This document shows positions 10,601 to 24,858 of a stretch of DNA of 64,000 bases, in pieces. The notes under the pieces were generated by a model. The model did not search any database and was not told the DNA's origin. It saw only the letters and a program-made list of their open reading frames with translations. Both the position numbers and the translations under genes were made by a program. Source of the stretch: Drosophila miranda. Its lineage: Eukaryota; Arthropoda; Insecta; Diptera; Drosophilidae. The DNA lies in NCBI RefSeq assembly GCF_003369915.1, contig NC_046675.1, positions 21,390,001 to 21,454,000 of the forward strand, given 5' to 3'. Positions within the stretch are counted from its first letter, which is position 1. Each line of letters starts with the position of its first letter.

Positions 10601-13595
10601 CTTGATAATAATGTTTAACGAATAGCAATTAAAAGTGGTATTGGGGAACAGTTGCAGTTGCAGTTGCAATTGCAAATGCATTTGATAAACAGGTTTAAAA
10701 CATATATATATATACATATATATATCGAGTTTGTATGCCAGATGAGGTGCAAATCGATGATTAATAAAGTTAACAAAAAGCTGCAGACAATGGCCTCTGT
10801 TGGAATGAAGAATTTATGGATTCAATAAAAGAATTTTCATAATATAAATCAAAAATTGCATCCGATATACATACACATCTATAGGTATATCCTGGCCATG
10901 TCAGGTGACTGCACCGTTTTGTCGCTTGCTTCCTGTGAACACTTCCATTTTATCGATTAAAACTGCGGCCCACAGCTTTCGCTGGTCGGCTGCTCGCCTA
11001 CAGGAATGCCACTCGCGAAAATCACTCTACTTGCAGGCAGAGTAGCCGGGCCGAGCCCGGGGCCGAGTGTATGTTATCGTTGAATAGACAGCTTTCTTTC
11101 TGGGAGGGCCCTTTCACCGCCTGTCCTAGGCCAGACCATGGTAAAAGTTCTTTGAGGAAGTCGTTGAATGTTTCCTGCCCTCAGTAAATGTCCTCCTTGC
11201 CGGAGAAGAAAAGAAAAGGAAAAAGAGTTGAAAATATGCAACATTGTCTTCTCTATTTACATTGTAATGCACTTCAAAGGCAGCTAAAGCAGGCAGGCAG
11301 GCAGGCACATATCAGGAGCGACCGAAAGACAGACAGTTAGACGCTCTCAAGACCGTTAGACGGCGACGCCAACTTTGAGCCAACCCGACACCCATTGCGG
11401 CGCCCATCATAGCTACGAGTTATGCACATTTTTAATTGTGTTTGGCAAATGCAGCGAGCGAATATGCACTTCAGACTCTGGGCCGCAGCCGGGTTGAGTT
11501 GGGGTTTGGGTCTGGGTTTGGGTTTGGGTTGTCAATGCAGCAGCAGATGTGTCTGGCGACACAAACAACCCACCCGCCGCTCCTTGCAACGTGTGTGCGT
11601 GTGTCTGCACATGACACATGTAAATATGTCGCTCTATTGGTTGGGGCCTCCTCCACAGCTCTCCACTCCCTAGACTAAGTGCATTTTAATGCCGTTAGGT
11701 GCATCATTTTGTGTCTTGGATGTCAATGGATGGATGGTGGATGGCTGATGGCTGATGTGTGTGCGTGGGTGTGAGTGCAACCAAAATGCTGTTGGTGTGC
11801 CATAACCCATTGCATCACCTCGACAGCAGCGGAGGCATATGAGAGATTAGATCTGTCACAGATATTAAGTGGTTGCAACTAGAAATAACTTAATTAGACG
11901 ACTAATTAGGGTTTCATGCGTAGAGTAGAGTAAATGCTAATCACTTTTGTATACAAATTGCAGTCAAGGGTCTGGATCACATTGCCGAAAACATTTTATC
12001 GTATGTGGATGCCGAATCGCTCAAATCAGCCGAGCTGGTCTGCAAGGAATGGCTGCGCGTCATCTCCGAGGGTATGTTGTGGAAGAAGCTCATCGAACGG
12101 AAGGTCCGAACGGATTCGTTGTGGCGGGGCCTGGCTGAGCGGCGCAATTGGATGCAGTATCTGTTCAAGCCACGGCCAGGCCAGACCCAAAGGCCGCACT
12201 CATTCCATCGCGAGTTGTTCCCCAAAATAATGAACGTAAGTGGTGGCCCAATGTCTGGCCTCTGACCGCTAATCTAATCCCTTGATGTGTGTTGCCTGCA
12301 GGACATTGACAGCATTGAGAATAACTGGAGAACTGGCCGGCACATGTTGCGACGGATCAATTGTCGATCCGAGAACTCCAAGGGTGTCTATTGCCTCCAG
12401 TACGATGATGGAAAGATTGTGTCCGGCCTAAGGGATAACACCATCAAGATCTGGGATCGCACGGATCTGCAGTGCGTCAAGGTGAGTTCGAAAGCTCCTC
12501 CTCCTTTTTGTGACTCACGAACATCACTTTCTGTATTCGTTTAGACCCTCACAGGACACACTGGATCGGTGCTATGCCTGCAGTATGACGACAAGGTGAT
12601 CATCAGTGGCTCCAGCGATTCGACGGTGCGCGTATGGGACGTCAACACTGGGGATATGGTCAACACACTCATTCATCACTGCGAAGCGGTGCTACACTTG
12701 CGATTCAACAATGGCATGATGGTGACCTGCTCCAAGGATCGATCCATTGCCGTGTGGGACATGACCTCCCCCAGCGAGATAACATTGCGTCGGGTACTCG
12801 TCGGCCATCGGGCCGCCGTCAATGTGGTGGACTTTGATGAGAAGTATATTGTGTCTGCCAGCGGGGATCGCACCATCAAGGTGTGGTCCACATCCAGCTG
12901 TGAATTCGTGCGCACTTTGAATGGCCACAAGCGTGGCATTGCCTGCCTGCAATATAGAGATCGTTTGGTTGTAAGCGGCAGCTCAGATAATTCCATTAGG
13001 TGAGAGATGGCAGTGGCACTGCTGTGCACTTTCTCCAAGTCTTCCCTTATTCATTATCGATTGGGTCTTTCGTTTCCTCAGACTCTGGGACATTGAATGC
13101 GGCGCTTGCCTGCGGGTCCTCGAGGGCCACGAGGAGCTAGTCCGTTGCATCCGTTTCGATACGAAACGCATTGTCAGCGGTGCCTATGATGGAAAGATCA
13201 AGGTGTGGGATCTGGTGGCTGCCCTGGATCCGAGAGCTGCCTCCAACACTCTTTGTCTAAACACACTTGTGGTAAGTGGAGAGGTCATGATCCCTTGTTC
13301 AACATTGCCAGTCTATGGTCGATATTGAAACCTTTTAGGAACACACTGGTCGCGTCTTTCGGTTACAATTCGACGAGTTCCAAATTGTCAGCAGCTCGCA
13401 CGATGATACAATTTTGATTTGGGACTTTCTAAACTTCACACCCAATGAGAATAAGACCGGCCGAACGCCGTCACGTAAGACTTTCACCTCATTTGATCTC
13501 TTGAATTATGCATAACAAAATCTCTTTGTGTTTTATTTTCTTTGATGTTGTTGCTTCTACTGATTGCTGTTGTAGCGGCCCTTATGGAACATTAA
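7638..13595 (+). CDS. slmb: Supernumerary limbs (Slimb), beta-TrCP F-box/WD40 substrate receptor
   Basis: Eight coding exons: 7638-7694, 9449-9671, 11964-12235, 12302-12481, 12545-12999, 13082-13271, 13339-13474, 13576-13595. They give 510 aa, ending in ALMEH, the same length and near-identical sequence to D. melanogaster Slimb. The N-terminal homodimerisation region is in exon 2. The F-box spans about residues 94-140 ([20 protein letters not shown]). Seven WD40 repeats fill roughly residues 205-500 (repeated GS-D-IRLWD-type motifs). Slimb is the receptor of the SCF ubiquitin ligase and recognises phosphodegrons in Ci, Armadillo, Cactus and Period. A TAA stop follows EH and is succeeded by a long in-frame open stretch described separately. 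Promoter motifs are at 7156-7178. Confidence 0.98.
7695..11963 (+). other. slmb introns 1 (7695-9448) and 2 (9672-11963)
   Basis: The two long slmb introns contain simple repeats: TA/TATG tracts near 7845-7890, a TCA run at 8071-8095, an ATCAT pentanucleotide array at 9314-9341, a CT tract just before exon 2 and GT/GGGTTT-rich runs near 11500 and 11750. The ORFs here are low-complexity translations. No nested gene, tRNA or snoRNA was recognised. Confidence 0.6.
9314..9341 (+). repeat. ATCAT pentanucleotide microsatellite
   Basis: About five tandem copies of ATCAT in slmb intron 1, ending in a TATA run. Confidence 0.8.
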
Positions 13596-13835
13596 CAGTA
13601 TGTTAATCGGCATTGGCGCGAGGATCATCTACTGTCGTCGGACGACGATGACGACGGGGACGAGTACGATGGATATGATACGGATGAGCAGATGCATTTG
13701 GAAGCGAGGAGGAGAAATCGATGGAATAGAGATCCCGACGATACAGACTCGGACCCTGATTTCGATCCCGAGATAGATCTGGAGAATTTTGAATACGATA
13801 TAGATATTGAAAACTTTGATGATTACGATGAATGA
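13596..13835 (+). other. In-frame acidic open stretch directly after the slmb stop codon (candidate readthrough extension)
   Basis: After the slmb TAA (13593-13595) the same frame stays open for 79 codons to a TGA at 13833-13835. The translation starts QYVNRHWREDHLLSS, runs into an Asp/Glu-rich stretch (DDDDDGDEYDGYDTDEQ), then a short basic patch (EARRRNRWNRD), and ends with IDIENFDDYDE. About 40 percent of residues are acidic, so it does not look like random 3' UTR. Possible explanations are translational readthrough of TAA-C, a decayed ancestral C-terminus, or an alternatively spliced end. I found no acceptor that would join exon 7 to it in frame. Product not established. Confidence 0.45.
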
Positions 13836-15680
13836 ATGAATGATAATTAGCCAGCAGAAAAAAAAACAGCGTACAGCATTGAGAGACTCAATTGTCTATT
13901 CGAGAATATGTAATGCTGAAACCCAAAATACAGCGATCTCCGAAAGTCTATTTACACGCATACATAAATCACACACACAACACACTACACACACACCCAC
14001 GCATAATATGAATTAAATGAAGTTATAAAAGCAAAAAGTATAAAAAGCAACCACAATAAATCCAAAAGGAGTATATAAAAATACAAATACAAAATATTTA
14101 TACATATATATATATAAAGATATTTTTGCAAAACTGGCTGTAAGGTTTGTAATGTACGAATGTAACATGGAACGAAACGGAACGGAACGGAATAATATGT
14201 ATTAGTGACTTAGGCGCTGTAAGACACATTTGAGGGTCAGTCTTTATAGTATACATACATATATATATATATATTGTGCATTGGATCGGTGCATCGATCG
14301 GCATCGAGATCCGTGTTAATTTAAGTGTTTATTTAGCTCAAATACACAAAAAGTTGCATTGCATTGCATTGCGCTCTGGCAGCTATACTATTAGCCAGCC
14401 CGAGGGCACGCACACGCGGAACGGCCTTAAGGAAATTGGGAAGAGCTGTGTACTCGAATGGATCTTCGATACACAGAAGGAATCTGCAGACCGAACAGAG
14501 GAATTAGTCCTTAGATTTAATGTTTAGTTAGTGTCGCTTCATTTGAATTGGCAAAACATGCTTTTCCCTTGGTTTTTCGCAAAGCATATTTGTGACTTAA
14601 AAATATACATATGTATGCCTATTGCCTATTATAATTTTTTCTGTTAAATGTAAAGTTAAAGTTAAGCTTATTACTCCCATTGGCAAATATTGTAATCTAA
14701 TCTAAGTCTACTCAACAATATACCATATTTTAAACTCTTTGTGTGAGAGGAGACATGAAAAGGTGTCTGGTAGTGTCCGTCTGCATTCGGTGGAATACAA
14801 CTAAAAATGCATATGGAATACACGAGAGGAAACTAATTCTATTATACTGCAATATATATAACCGATTCATTGATTGATTGATATATGATAACTATAGATT
14901 ATAGCAATATACTGATGTATGTAGAAAATAGAAAATTTCCAGGTCGTTTCATCAATATACCTACAATATACTATACATATATGAATATCTGTCTATCTAT
15001 CTGTATAGATCGTTGAGTGTGATCGGTGGATACTTTTACTTTATTTTATGCATTGCTCTTTGTAAGTTCCAATGCTTGATACATGATGATTGATCTGATC
15101 CCTCACGATTGCTGCTTCCGCGTTAACTAATGTATGTACATAACGTTTTACTACAAAAAACAAACAAAAAAAGTTGATTGAAATATGAAACATACTATAC
15201 TCCAAAATATTTGTAAAACTGTTTAGTGTATGGAATGCAGCTTGTTATACGATGGCAGAGCAACTGCGTATTGCGCGAATGGGCATAATAGGTTACAGAT
15301 AATTAGAAATAAAACAACAAAAAAACGTGTATACAAAGTTGTATTGGAATTTTCTTTAATTTCGGTTGATTGCTTGTTTGCAAATGATCACAAAAGGGTA
15401 TGACCATGTGTAACGACAGATCTGATTGAAGTTTTTTTGATATATAATATAATAATATATTATGCAACAAAACTCAATAACCACAACGAAAATTTTCAGA
15501 TCTAGCAGCAAAATAAAGCTTGGAAATCAGAATATTTTCACATGAAGAAATAAAATAACTGCTTCTGGGACTTCGAGAAACGACCGTTGATCTCAGTGGG
15601 GGCGACAATGAGCCCTGATGTAAAATTCATGTAACTCTACACATCGATTTGTTGCACGCTGGCAGCTCTTTTTACATTTT
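13836..15680 (+). other. slmb 3' UTR and intergenic sequence
   Basis: AT-rich sequence with several AATAAA-type polyadenylation signals (for example near 14055 and 15308), TATATA runs near 14105 and 14265, and no convincing ORF. The 3' UTR of slmb probably occupies much of it. Nothing else recognised. Confidence 0.5.
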
Positions 15681-15689
15681 TTGACCAGT

Positions 15690-16110
15690 CAAATGTCGGT
15701 AAATTTGTATTTTACTTTTTTTTGTATATTTTGACGTCATTTAGATGAAGGTACAATCGTTCATATAGAAAATTGATTTATCCATCGGATAAAATTATGT
15801 GTTCAGTGCTGAGAGTCCTAGCCAGTTAGTAATATTAAGCCGAATATCAAATTCAAGGAATATGATTGCCGAACATGGACAGAGAACGATTAACCCATGT
15901 TGTCCAGTGGGTATTAACATACACTCCACGAGCATTATGAAACTTGAAGAAGTTTAGCGCAGTTGAGGTGAAAGATATCGTGACCATATTTTGTAAGTAA
16001 AGAGAAATGGTGGATCTGCAAGAAGAATTTAAATACAGTAATATTTTTCCTGACTTAACTCAAGCTGTTCACTTGTTTAAATTGAGGGGGGTTAGGTAGG
16101 TTAAGTTCGT
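15690..16110 (-). repeat. Dispersed repeat family, copy D (inverted), upstream of BDBT
   Basis: On the minus strand this copy shares blocks with copies A and C: TAAATTCTTCTTGCAGATCC (about 16035), a GCGCTAAACT block, GTGGAGTGTATGTTAATACC, an AACGATTAACCC-type block (read on plus at about 15888) and the TTATCCGATGGATAAATC block. Its promoter-side end lies against the BDBT 5' region. No ORF. Confidence 0.7.
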
Positions 16111-16113
16111 TTT

Positions 16114-16123
16114 TTCCACACTG
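16114..16123 (+). promoter_or_regulatory. Degenerate motif-1 site upstream of BDBT
   Basis: TTCCACACTG matches GGTCACACTG at 8 of 10 positions and lies 63 bp before the BDBT ATG, directly at the end of the repeat copy. A weak match, but its position is the same as the perfect sites at slmb, 14-3-3epsilon and TBC1D22. Confidence 0.4.
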
Positions 16124-16185
16124 CTCGAATGGTTTTCTTTTAACATATTGGAAGTCAAAACTCTTTTCTTTTGCGCTCTATTAAG

Positions 16186-17046
16186 ATGGATTGGTACATT
16201 GGCACAGAATGGAAGGACGAGAAACGCGGCCTGAGCAAGAAAGTACTTAGCCTGGAGTTCGCAGATATGGCAAAGCCGATGGCTGCCAGCACAGTGCTAT
16301 TTAGCGTTAACAACAAATGCGCCAATTTGGAGGACAGGCCCAGTAAGTATCTGGGTGGCGAGGAGTCCTTGACCTTTCCCCAGCAACATACCTTGGAAAT
16401 GGGGACTGCCACAACGCCCGTGGACTGCTATGTGGAGATGTTGCTGCAGCAATTCATGCCAGGGGAAACCGCCGCCTGCAGCATCACCAGCAAGACCGGC
16501 GAGCGAATCGAGTTTGATTTGAAGCTGGATCTGATTGTTAAGAACCCCCAGGTGCACAAGCTAAACGCAGCAGAGATTTACGAGCTTGCACTGCGTTTCA
16601 AGGAGAGTGGCGTGGCCATGTTCAAGAGCTATCCGAAATTTGCATTTGATTACTTTGCGCGGGCCGCAAAGCTGCTTATCACATACAAACCCTTCGACCA
16701 ACTCACCAAGAAGTCCAACGGCATCAATGGCACCACCGTGGAGGCTTTGTTTGTTCAGCTACAGACCAACCTGGCCGCATGCATGTTGCAGGAGGAGCGC
16801 TACGAGCACGTTATCTATCACACAGAGTTTGTGGAGCGGGCAGAGAGCCCCACCGAGAAGAGTGTTTACCGTCGCGCCCTGGCCTACTATCATATGAAGG
16901 AGTTTGCCAAGGCCCAGGCCACCATAGAGCGCGTGCACGACTACGAGGAGAAGCGAGAGTTCAGCAAACTGCGGGACAAAATTGCCGCCAGCTGGAAGGA
17001 TAGCATGGCCCACTACAAGGAGGTCGTACAAAGAATGTTTAGTTAG
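16186..17046 (+). CDS. BDBT: Bride of doubletime: non-canonical FKBP/TPR protein
   Basis: Single-exon ORF of 286 aa starting MDWYIGTEWKDEKRGLSKKV. The first 120 or so residues form a divergent FK506-binding-protein-like domain. Residues from about 135 onward form TPR helices (AAEIYELALRFKESG, then YKPFDQLTKKS and the later LAYYHMKEFAKAQATIE unit). In flies BDBT binds the casein kinase Doubletime and promotes phosphorylation of Period; it lacks canonical proline isomerase activity. ATG 16186 is chosen because upstream in-frame codons include no other ATG. The 3' end is 73 bp from the convergent ppan stop. The orthology call rests on the N-terminal sequence and the domain order. Confidence 0.85.
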   Translation: MDWYIGTEWKDEKRGLSKKVLSLEFADMAKPMAASTVLFSVNNKCANLEDRPSKYLGGEESLTFPQQHTLEMGTATTPVDCYVEMLLQQFMPGETAACSITSKTGERIEFDLKLDLIVKNPQVHKLNAAEIYELALRFKESGVAMFKSYPKFAFDYFARAAKLLITYKPFDQLTKKSNGINGTTVEALFVQLQTNLAACMLQEERYEHVIYHTEFVERAESPTEKSVYRRALAYYHMKEFAKAQATIERVHDYEEKREFSKLRDKIAASWKDSMAHYKEVVQRMFS

Positions 17047-17119
17047 TTTTAAAAAATGCTCATTGTTAAGATTCTCAGACAACAAAAAAATGTGTAGAAA
17101 ATAGTTTTTATTTAAAATA

Positions 17120-18615
17120 CTACTTTGATTTCCTATTCTTTTTGGGGTCAAACTTGGTTTTCCTATTGTTTTTGGGGTCAAACTTTGCTCTCCCCTTATT
17201 TTTGGGGTCAAACTTTTCTTTCTTATCGTTTTTGGTGTCCAATTTTGCCTTCTTATTCTTGAACTTCATGCCGCCGGGCAGACTGTGTCGTTTACGAGAG
17301 GATCTATCCTCATGTTTGAAGAGCTCTGCAAAAGAAAACTTTAATGTGATGGCTTCTAATATGATTACCATGTTACCTTCATCTGGCTCCTCTCCCACTT
17401 CCTGTTTGTAGTATTCGGCATCATCATCAGAATCGATTTCAACTCCATCTGCTTCCTTTTTGGCGGCCCACTTCTGGTCTTTCTTTATCTTCAAATTGCG
17501 TGCCCGATTCTCAGCCTGCTCCTTCTTGCGTTGCTCCTTAAGTTTCTTCTTCTTTTCAATCACCTTGCGCAGCGTTTCCTTTTCATCCTCCGTCTTCACG
17601 ACATGGTCGTGATACAGCACTTCGCCGGTAAAGAGTCCTTCTTCGATTTTAATCAGCTGCATGGTCAGACGTGGCCCGATCTCGTGCAGCTTTATGGAAC
17701 TCTTATTTCCTTCCAAGTTTCCACCGCTCTTGAGTGTCTGCGCTAGCACCACATGCGTCTGTTCGTCATCTTCCGCCTCCGATTCAGATGCGTTTCCATC
17801 TCTACAAAAAAAAAGACATGAATTAAAATTACCCCTGCTGTGCACTGTGGAATCCTCACCTCGCAACAAAGTCCGCGATATCGTTGTACTTGTTTAGGTT
17901 CGGAACGACGCCTGTGACAATTTTCTTAACCGCCCGATTCAGACCCACGGGCACAACTTCCACCGAATAGTGACGCATTTCCACCAGCTTCGTGTCGGGA
18001 TTATACGAGAACAGAACACAACGACGTATAGTGCCGATGTTAACCGTATTCAGATTAATCGACGGGAACATGTTTTGAAATGTGCTGGCCATCAGTTTCA
18101 GATGATTGCCATCGCCACTAAAGTTGTTCATGATGACCAGCGGAGCTTGCTTGAAGTGATCACTGTCAATCATTTGCTTCTTGGCGAGAGAAATGACATC
18201 TCGGGCCAGAGTGAATTGGTGGACCTGTTGAATACATCATTCGAGTTTATAATGGAAATACATAGGGGCACGACAAACGCACCTTAAACGTCAGCGAAGG
18301 ACCTCGCGGCAGGCGCACCACTTTGAAGGACAACTGTGTTGATGCCTTGTTGAAGATGGTCATGTGCGAGACATGAAAGAAGCTGCTCAAGCTGACAAAG
18401 TCTTTGATGCGATTCATTCGCGACTCCCGCAGGTTGGTCGCCGTGAAAGGCTCCATGATGCGCCGAAAGTCCAGTGTGAGGTCTGTGATATACGGGCATG
18501 TTAGTCCTCGATGTATGACAAAGGAGTGGGGAGCCTCAACGACTTCGTTCGGTTCGCTGGCCTTAAAAGCAGCCGTACGCGTCTTAGGATGCACTTTTTT
18601 CTTCCCGCGTCCCAT
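17120..18615 (-). CDS. ppan: Peter pan, Brix-domain ribosome biogenesis factor
   Basis: Minus-strand exons 18283-18615, 17860-18224, 17377-17801 and 17120-17325 give 442 aa. The N-terminus MGRGKKKVHPKTRT and the Brix domain (roughly residues 30-270, with LPRGPSLTFKVHQF and IGTIRRCVLFSYNP) are nearly identical to D. melanogaster Ppan. Ppan (yeast Ssf1) is a nucleolar factor for 60S subunit assembly, needed for larval growth. The middle is acidic (NASESEAEDDEQ, VEIDSDDDAEYY), followed by a Lys-rich coiled region. The tail carries tandem KFDPKN-type repeats, three to four units. A CACGTG box lies 23 bp upstream of the ATG. Convergent with BDBT. Confidence 0.97.
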
Positions 18616-18637
18616 GTTTTTGTCTTATTCCGGCTAG

Positions 18638-18643
18638 CACGTG
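18638..18643. promoter_or_regulatory. CACGTG E-box at the ppan promoter
   Basis: A perfect CACGTG lies 23 bp upstream of the ppan ATG. In Drosophila, ribosome-biogenesis genes are Myc/Max targets through CACGTG close to the transcription start, and ppan is a known Myc target, so this site is very likely functional. The site is seen directly; binding is inferred. Confidence 0.75.
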
Positions 18644-18654
18644 TTGTCGATCAA

Positions 18655-18960
18655 ATATACCGATGAAAAAACAAGCTTAACCCACGTAAACCCCCTAAAT
18701 TTAAACAATTGGTGTGTAAATTCTTCTTGTAGATCCACTAAATGGATCTTTCTTAAAAAAAAAAGTTTCTAAGATATCTTTCACCTGAACAGCGCTAAAA
18801 TTCTCCGAGTTTCATAATTTTCGTGGGGAGTATTTTAATACCCACTGGACGACAATGGGTTAACCGTTCGTTTTCAATATCAGTAGCTTTGATTTTGATA
18901 TTCGGTTCAATATTACTAGCTAAATAGGACCCTCACTACTGAAAATATTTGTTTCTACAA
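18655..18960 (+). repeat. Dispersed repeat family, copy C, upstream of ppan
   Basis: Starts about 40 bp from the ppan ATG with AAATATACCGATG. It shares TAAATTCTTCTTGTAGATCC (about 18718), CAGCGCTAAAATTCTC, TTTCGTGGGGAGTATTTTAA and AATACCCACTGGACGAC with copies A, D and E. The far part beyond about 18960 is only weakly similar. Same orientation relative to the gene as the other copies. Confidence 0.75.
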
Positions 18961-20049
18961 GATTGGTTAATTAAAGGGACCCTAATTTATTGGATTGCTT
19001 ATAATTAAGTGCAATAAATGATTAAAAAAAAAACGTGCGTATGGAAGTTTTTAATACCCTATTTAAAATTGAATTGAAATTTAATCTAAAGAAGTATAAT
19101 AGATTGATTAAAACACATGACTACATATCAGACCACTGCTGGAAAATGAAAACTACAGTGAAACAGTGAAAATCGGTTTGAAATTTGAATTGATGTTTTG
19201 AAAATGAGCGCTCGCTGGTGTTTCTTTTATTTAAATTATATTTATTTAATCACACTTAACATAGCAAACACAAATGATGTTATTTCGCTTCATTTATGCA
19301 TTTAAAGTTTTACAACTGTTTTTATGTTTCGTTTATCAGCTAGTTTTGAAAAGTTGCTTTTATATAGGCCAATTATTGAAATGTATTGTGAAAACTGAAA
19401 AGTTAAAGTAATTAGTTCTGCAATTGATTTCAGATGGGTGTTGGGGGGGGAGGGCTAAAATATCGGCAATAAACTAGTGCCAGGCCGAGCTGCAGTGCTG
19501 GGGAAATTATTTTCTGATTTTTTGAACATTCAATCGAAGATTTTGTTCTTCTTTTTCGAAAAATTACAACTATGTATTTATGTTGCGAAAAATTAATAAT
19601 ATTAATATTTTTAATATTAGCATATATGTATATTTTTATAAATTATAGTTCTACAGCTTAAACTGAATTTTGGAGTGTTTAGTTTTTCTTCTTTTCTTAT
19701 CCGTTTTTTTCATGCATCGACGATGATTGGATCGTTTTATGCGATATTTATATATATATATATAAAACTTCAGTTTAAACCGCAGTTAACTACAGCCGGA
19801 TGTTGGTGTTGTTGTTTTTTCTTGGTGTTGGTGATTTGAATTATCATTTTATGCTTATATGACAAACTGCTAGTTGCTGTGGCTGAACGACATATCCTAT
19901 CCAATCCATATCTTCCTATGCTGTTCACCTCTTATTGCTGTTTCCGCTGCTGCTGCTGCTTCTGCTGTTTTTGTAGTTGTAGTTGTAATTGTTGTTGCTT
20001 TTGTTAATGTTTCTGTTCTGGCGGTTGTGGGTGGTGTTGCTTGGGGCGG
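18961..20049 (-). other. Rab11 3' UTR and ppan-Rab11 intergenic sequence
   Basis: Immediately left of the Rab11 stop codon the sequence contains GTTGTT/CTG-rich tracts, then AT-rich sequence with TTTATT (AATAAA on the minus strand) near 19225-19250, a plausible Rab11 polyadenylation site. Nothing coding was recognised. Confidence 0.45.
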
Positions 20050-23538
<3,489 letters not shown>

Positions 23539-23896
23539 TTTGCTGAAGTTTGTTTTAATATAATTGGCTTCGTTTAATTATTATTGGCAGCTCCGGTTGC
23601 GTTCCGTTTGATTGGTGTGCGAGTCTTAAGTAAAATCCAATAATCCTTGCGCGCCGCCGATTTCTATATGCGTTTGTCGTAGCTCACACACTTTTTTACA
23701 CTTTACATTTGTAGGTGTATTTGTAAAGAAAAAGAAAATATATATCAATTTTATGTCCAAATTTTTAGTATTTCGAGGGCTATTTCAGTTGTCACATCTG
23801 GCGGCCAGTAGGCGGCAACTAGTGCAGTATAAAGTGACTAATTATAGAAGCTTTTAATGCATTTATTTATGATTTTTTCTTACGCGAAACACACAC
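23539..23896 (-). promoter_or_regulatory. Rab11 upstream region
   Basis: AT-rich 5' UTR and promoter region of Rab11. TTGTCACATCTGG at about 23788 is only a weak relative of motif 1. No coding sequence recognised. The 495-bp inserted element lies directly upstream. Confidence 0.4.
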
Positions 23897-24411
23897 CTTA
23901 GTCACTAGCTTGAGAAACATCGATATTAACAACGATGTTTGGGTGTAGCAGACGTCGATGTTTTTTCTCAAACATCGATGTTTTTATTTACAAAGCATCT
24001 TATAGGCTATTTACACTATTATTAATATGTTTGATCTAATGTTACAATTATTTTAAAGTATTTATGTTAGCTCCTTTTCCCTCAAACATAATTATTACGC
24101 CACCATTAATGAATGGCGATAGTTGACACGATGGGCAGGGATAAAATATTCGGAAAATCGAAAAAAACGCAACTGAAACGCAACCATAGCTAAACTTTAT
24201 GCCACCACTAGGCCCCTATGCTTATTCTTTGTAAAAAACTGAGTTTTGCCTAAAACGATATGTAATTCATAAATTTCATATTTTAATGTTCACAAAAATT
24301 AGTAAGTTTTTTTTTACTTATATATAAATGAATGGAAAATTTAAAAAACGTCGATGTTTCATGCTCTCAAAACATCGAAAACATCGATGTCCGCTCTATC
24401 ACTTAGTCACT
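23897..24411. mobile_element. Candidate inserted DNA element flanked by 10-bp direct repeats
   Basis: The 10-mer CTTAGTCACT occurs at 23897-23906 and again at 24402-24411, framing a 495-bp AT-rich segment. Inside each end lie clustered palindromes of AACATCGATGTT type (at about 23925-23990 and 24345-24390), arranged as inverted repeats of one another. There is no ORF. This looks like a short non-autonomous DNA transposon with its target-site duplication, but the exact termini are not clean inverted repeats, so class and ends are uncertain. Confidence 0.45.
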
Positions 24412-24419
24412 CCCAAGAG

Positions 24420-24480
24420 TCACCGAAATATACCGTCTCATTTTCAAAATATTCCGTAAATATACCGATGATGTTTTCTT
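24420..24480 (+). repeat. Dispersed repeat family, short fragment F
   Basis: CACCGAAATATACCGTCTC and a CGTAAATATACCG string identify the promoter-side end of the same repeat as copies A-E. Only about 60 bp is recognisable. Its orientation again points its promoter end to the left, toward Rab11, from which it is separated by the candidate insertion at 23907-24401. Confidence 0.6.
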
Positions 24481-24516
24481 ATTAATATTTTCCGTTATTT
24501 GAGATCATTATTTCAG

Positions 24517-24858
24517 TTCTTGCCTAGTCTTAATAATATTGAATGGAATTTTTCTTCATATAAGATAGCCTTCAGAATATTCATAGCCATCACTACATTC
24601 ATCGTCGTCACTGTTATTTTCCTTGACATCTTAGAAAAGCATTTCTTTTCCCGGCTCGAAATTTTCGCAACCGTTTTAGTCTCTTGTCTTTACCTTAAAT
24701 ATAATAGATTTATATTGAGTTTTATCAAATTTACCTCCGACAAAATTCGCTCACATAATGCATTTGTACCCTATGGACTGTATTGGCCGCGGATTTCAGC
24801 CAGCTTTGATAGTGACATAGCAGACAGCTTACAAGTGACTATATCAGCTAGCTTTTAG
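24517..24858 (+). CDS. Unrecognised small membrane-protein ORF lacking an ATG (possible exon or remnant)
   Basis: An open frame of about 114 codons follows a TTATTTCAG acceptor-like string and ends at TAG 24856-24858. It contains two hydrophobic stretches (FIAITTFIVVTVIFLDIL and IFATVLVSCLYLKYN) and a polar tail with YGLYWPRISASFDSD. There is no in-frame ATG, and upstream in-frame ATGs are cut off by a stop at about 24480. It would therefore need an upstream exon that I could not find. Real exon, decayed gene or chance are all possible. No family recognised. Confidence 0.25.
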   Translation, partial: FLPSLNNIEWNFSSYKIAFRIFIAITTFIVVTVIFLDILEKHFFSRLEIFATVLVSCLYLKYNRFILSFIKFTSDKIRSHNAFVPYGLYWPRISASFDSDIADSLQVTISASF

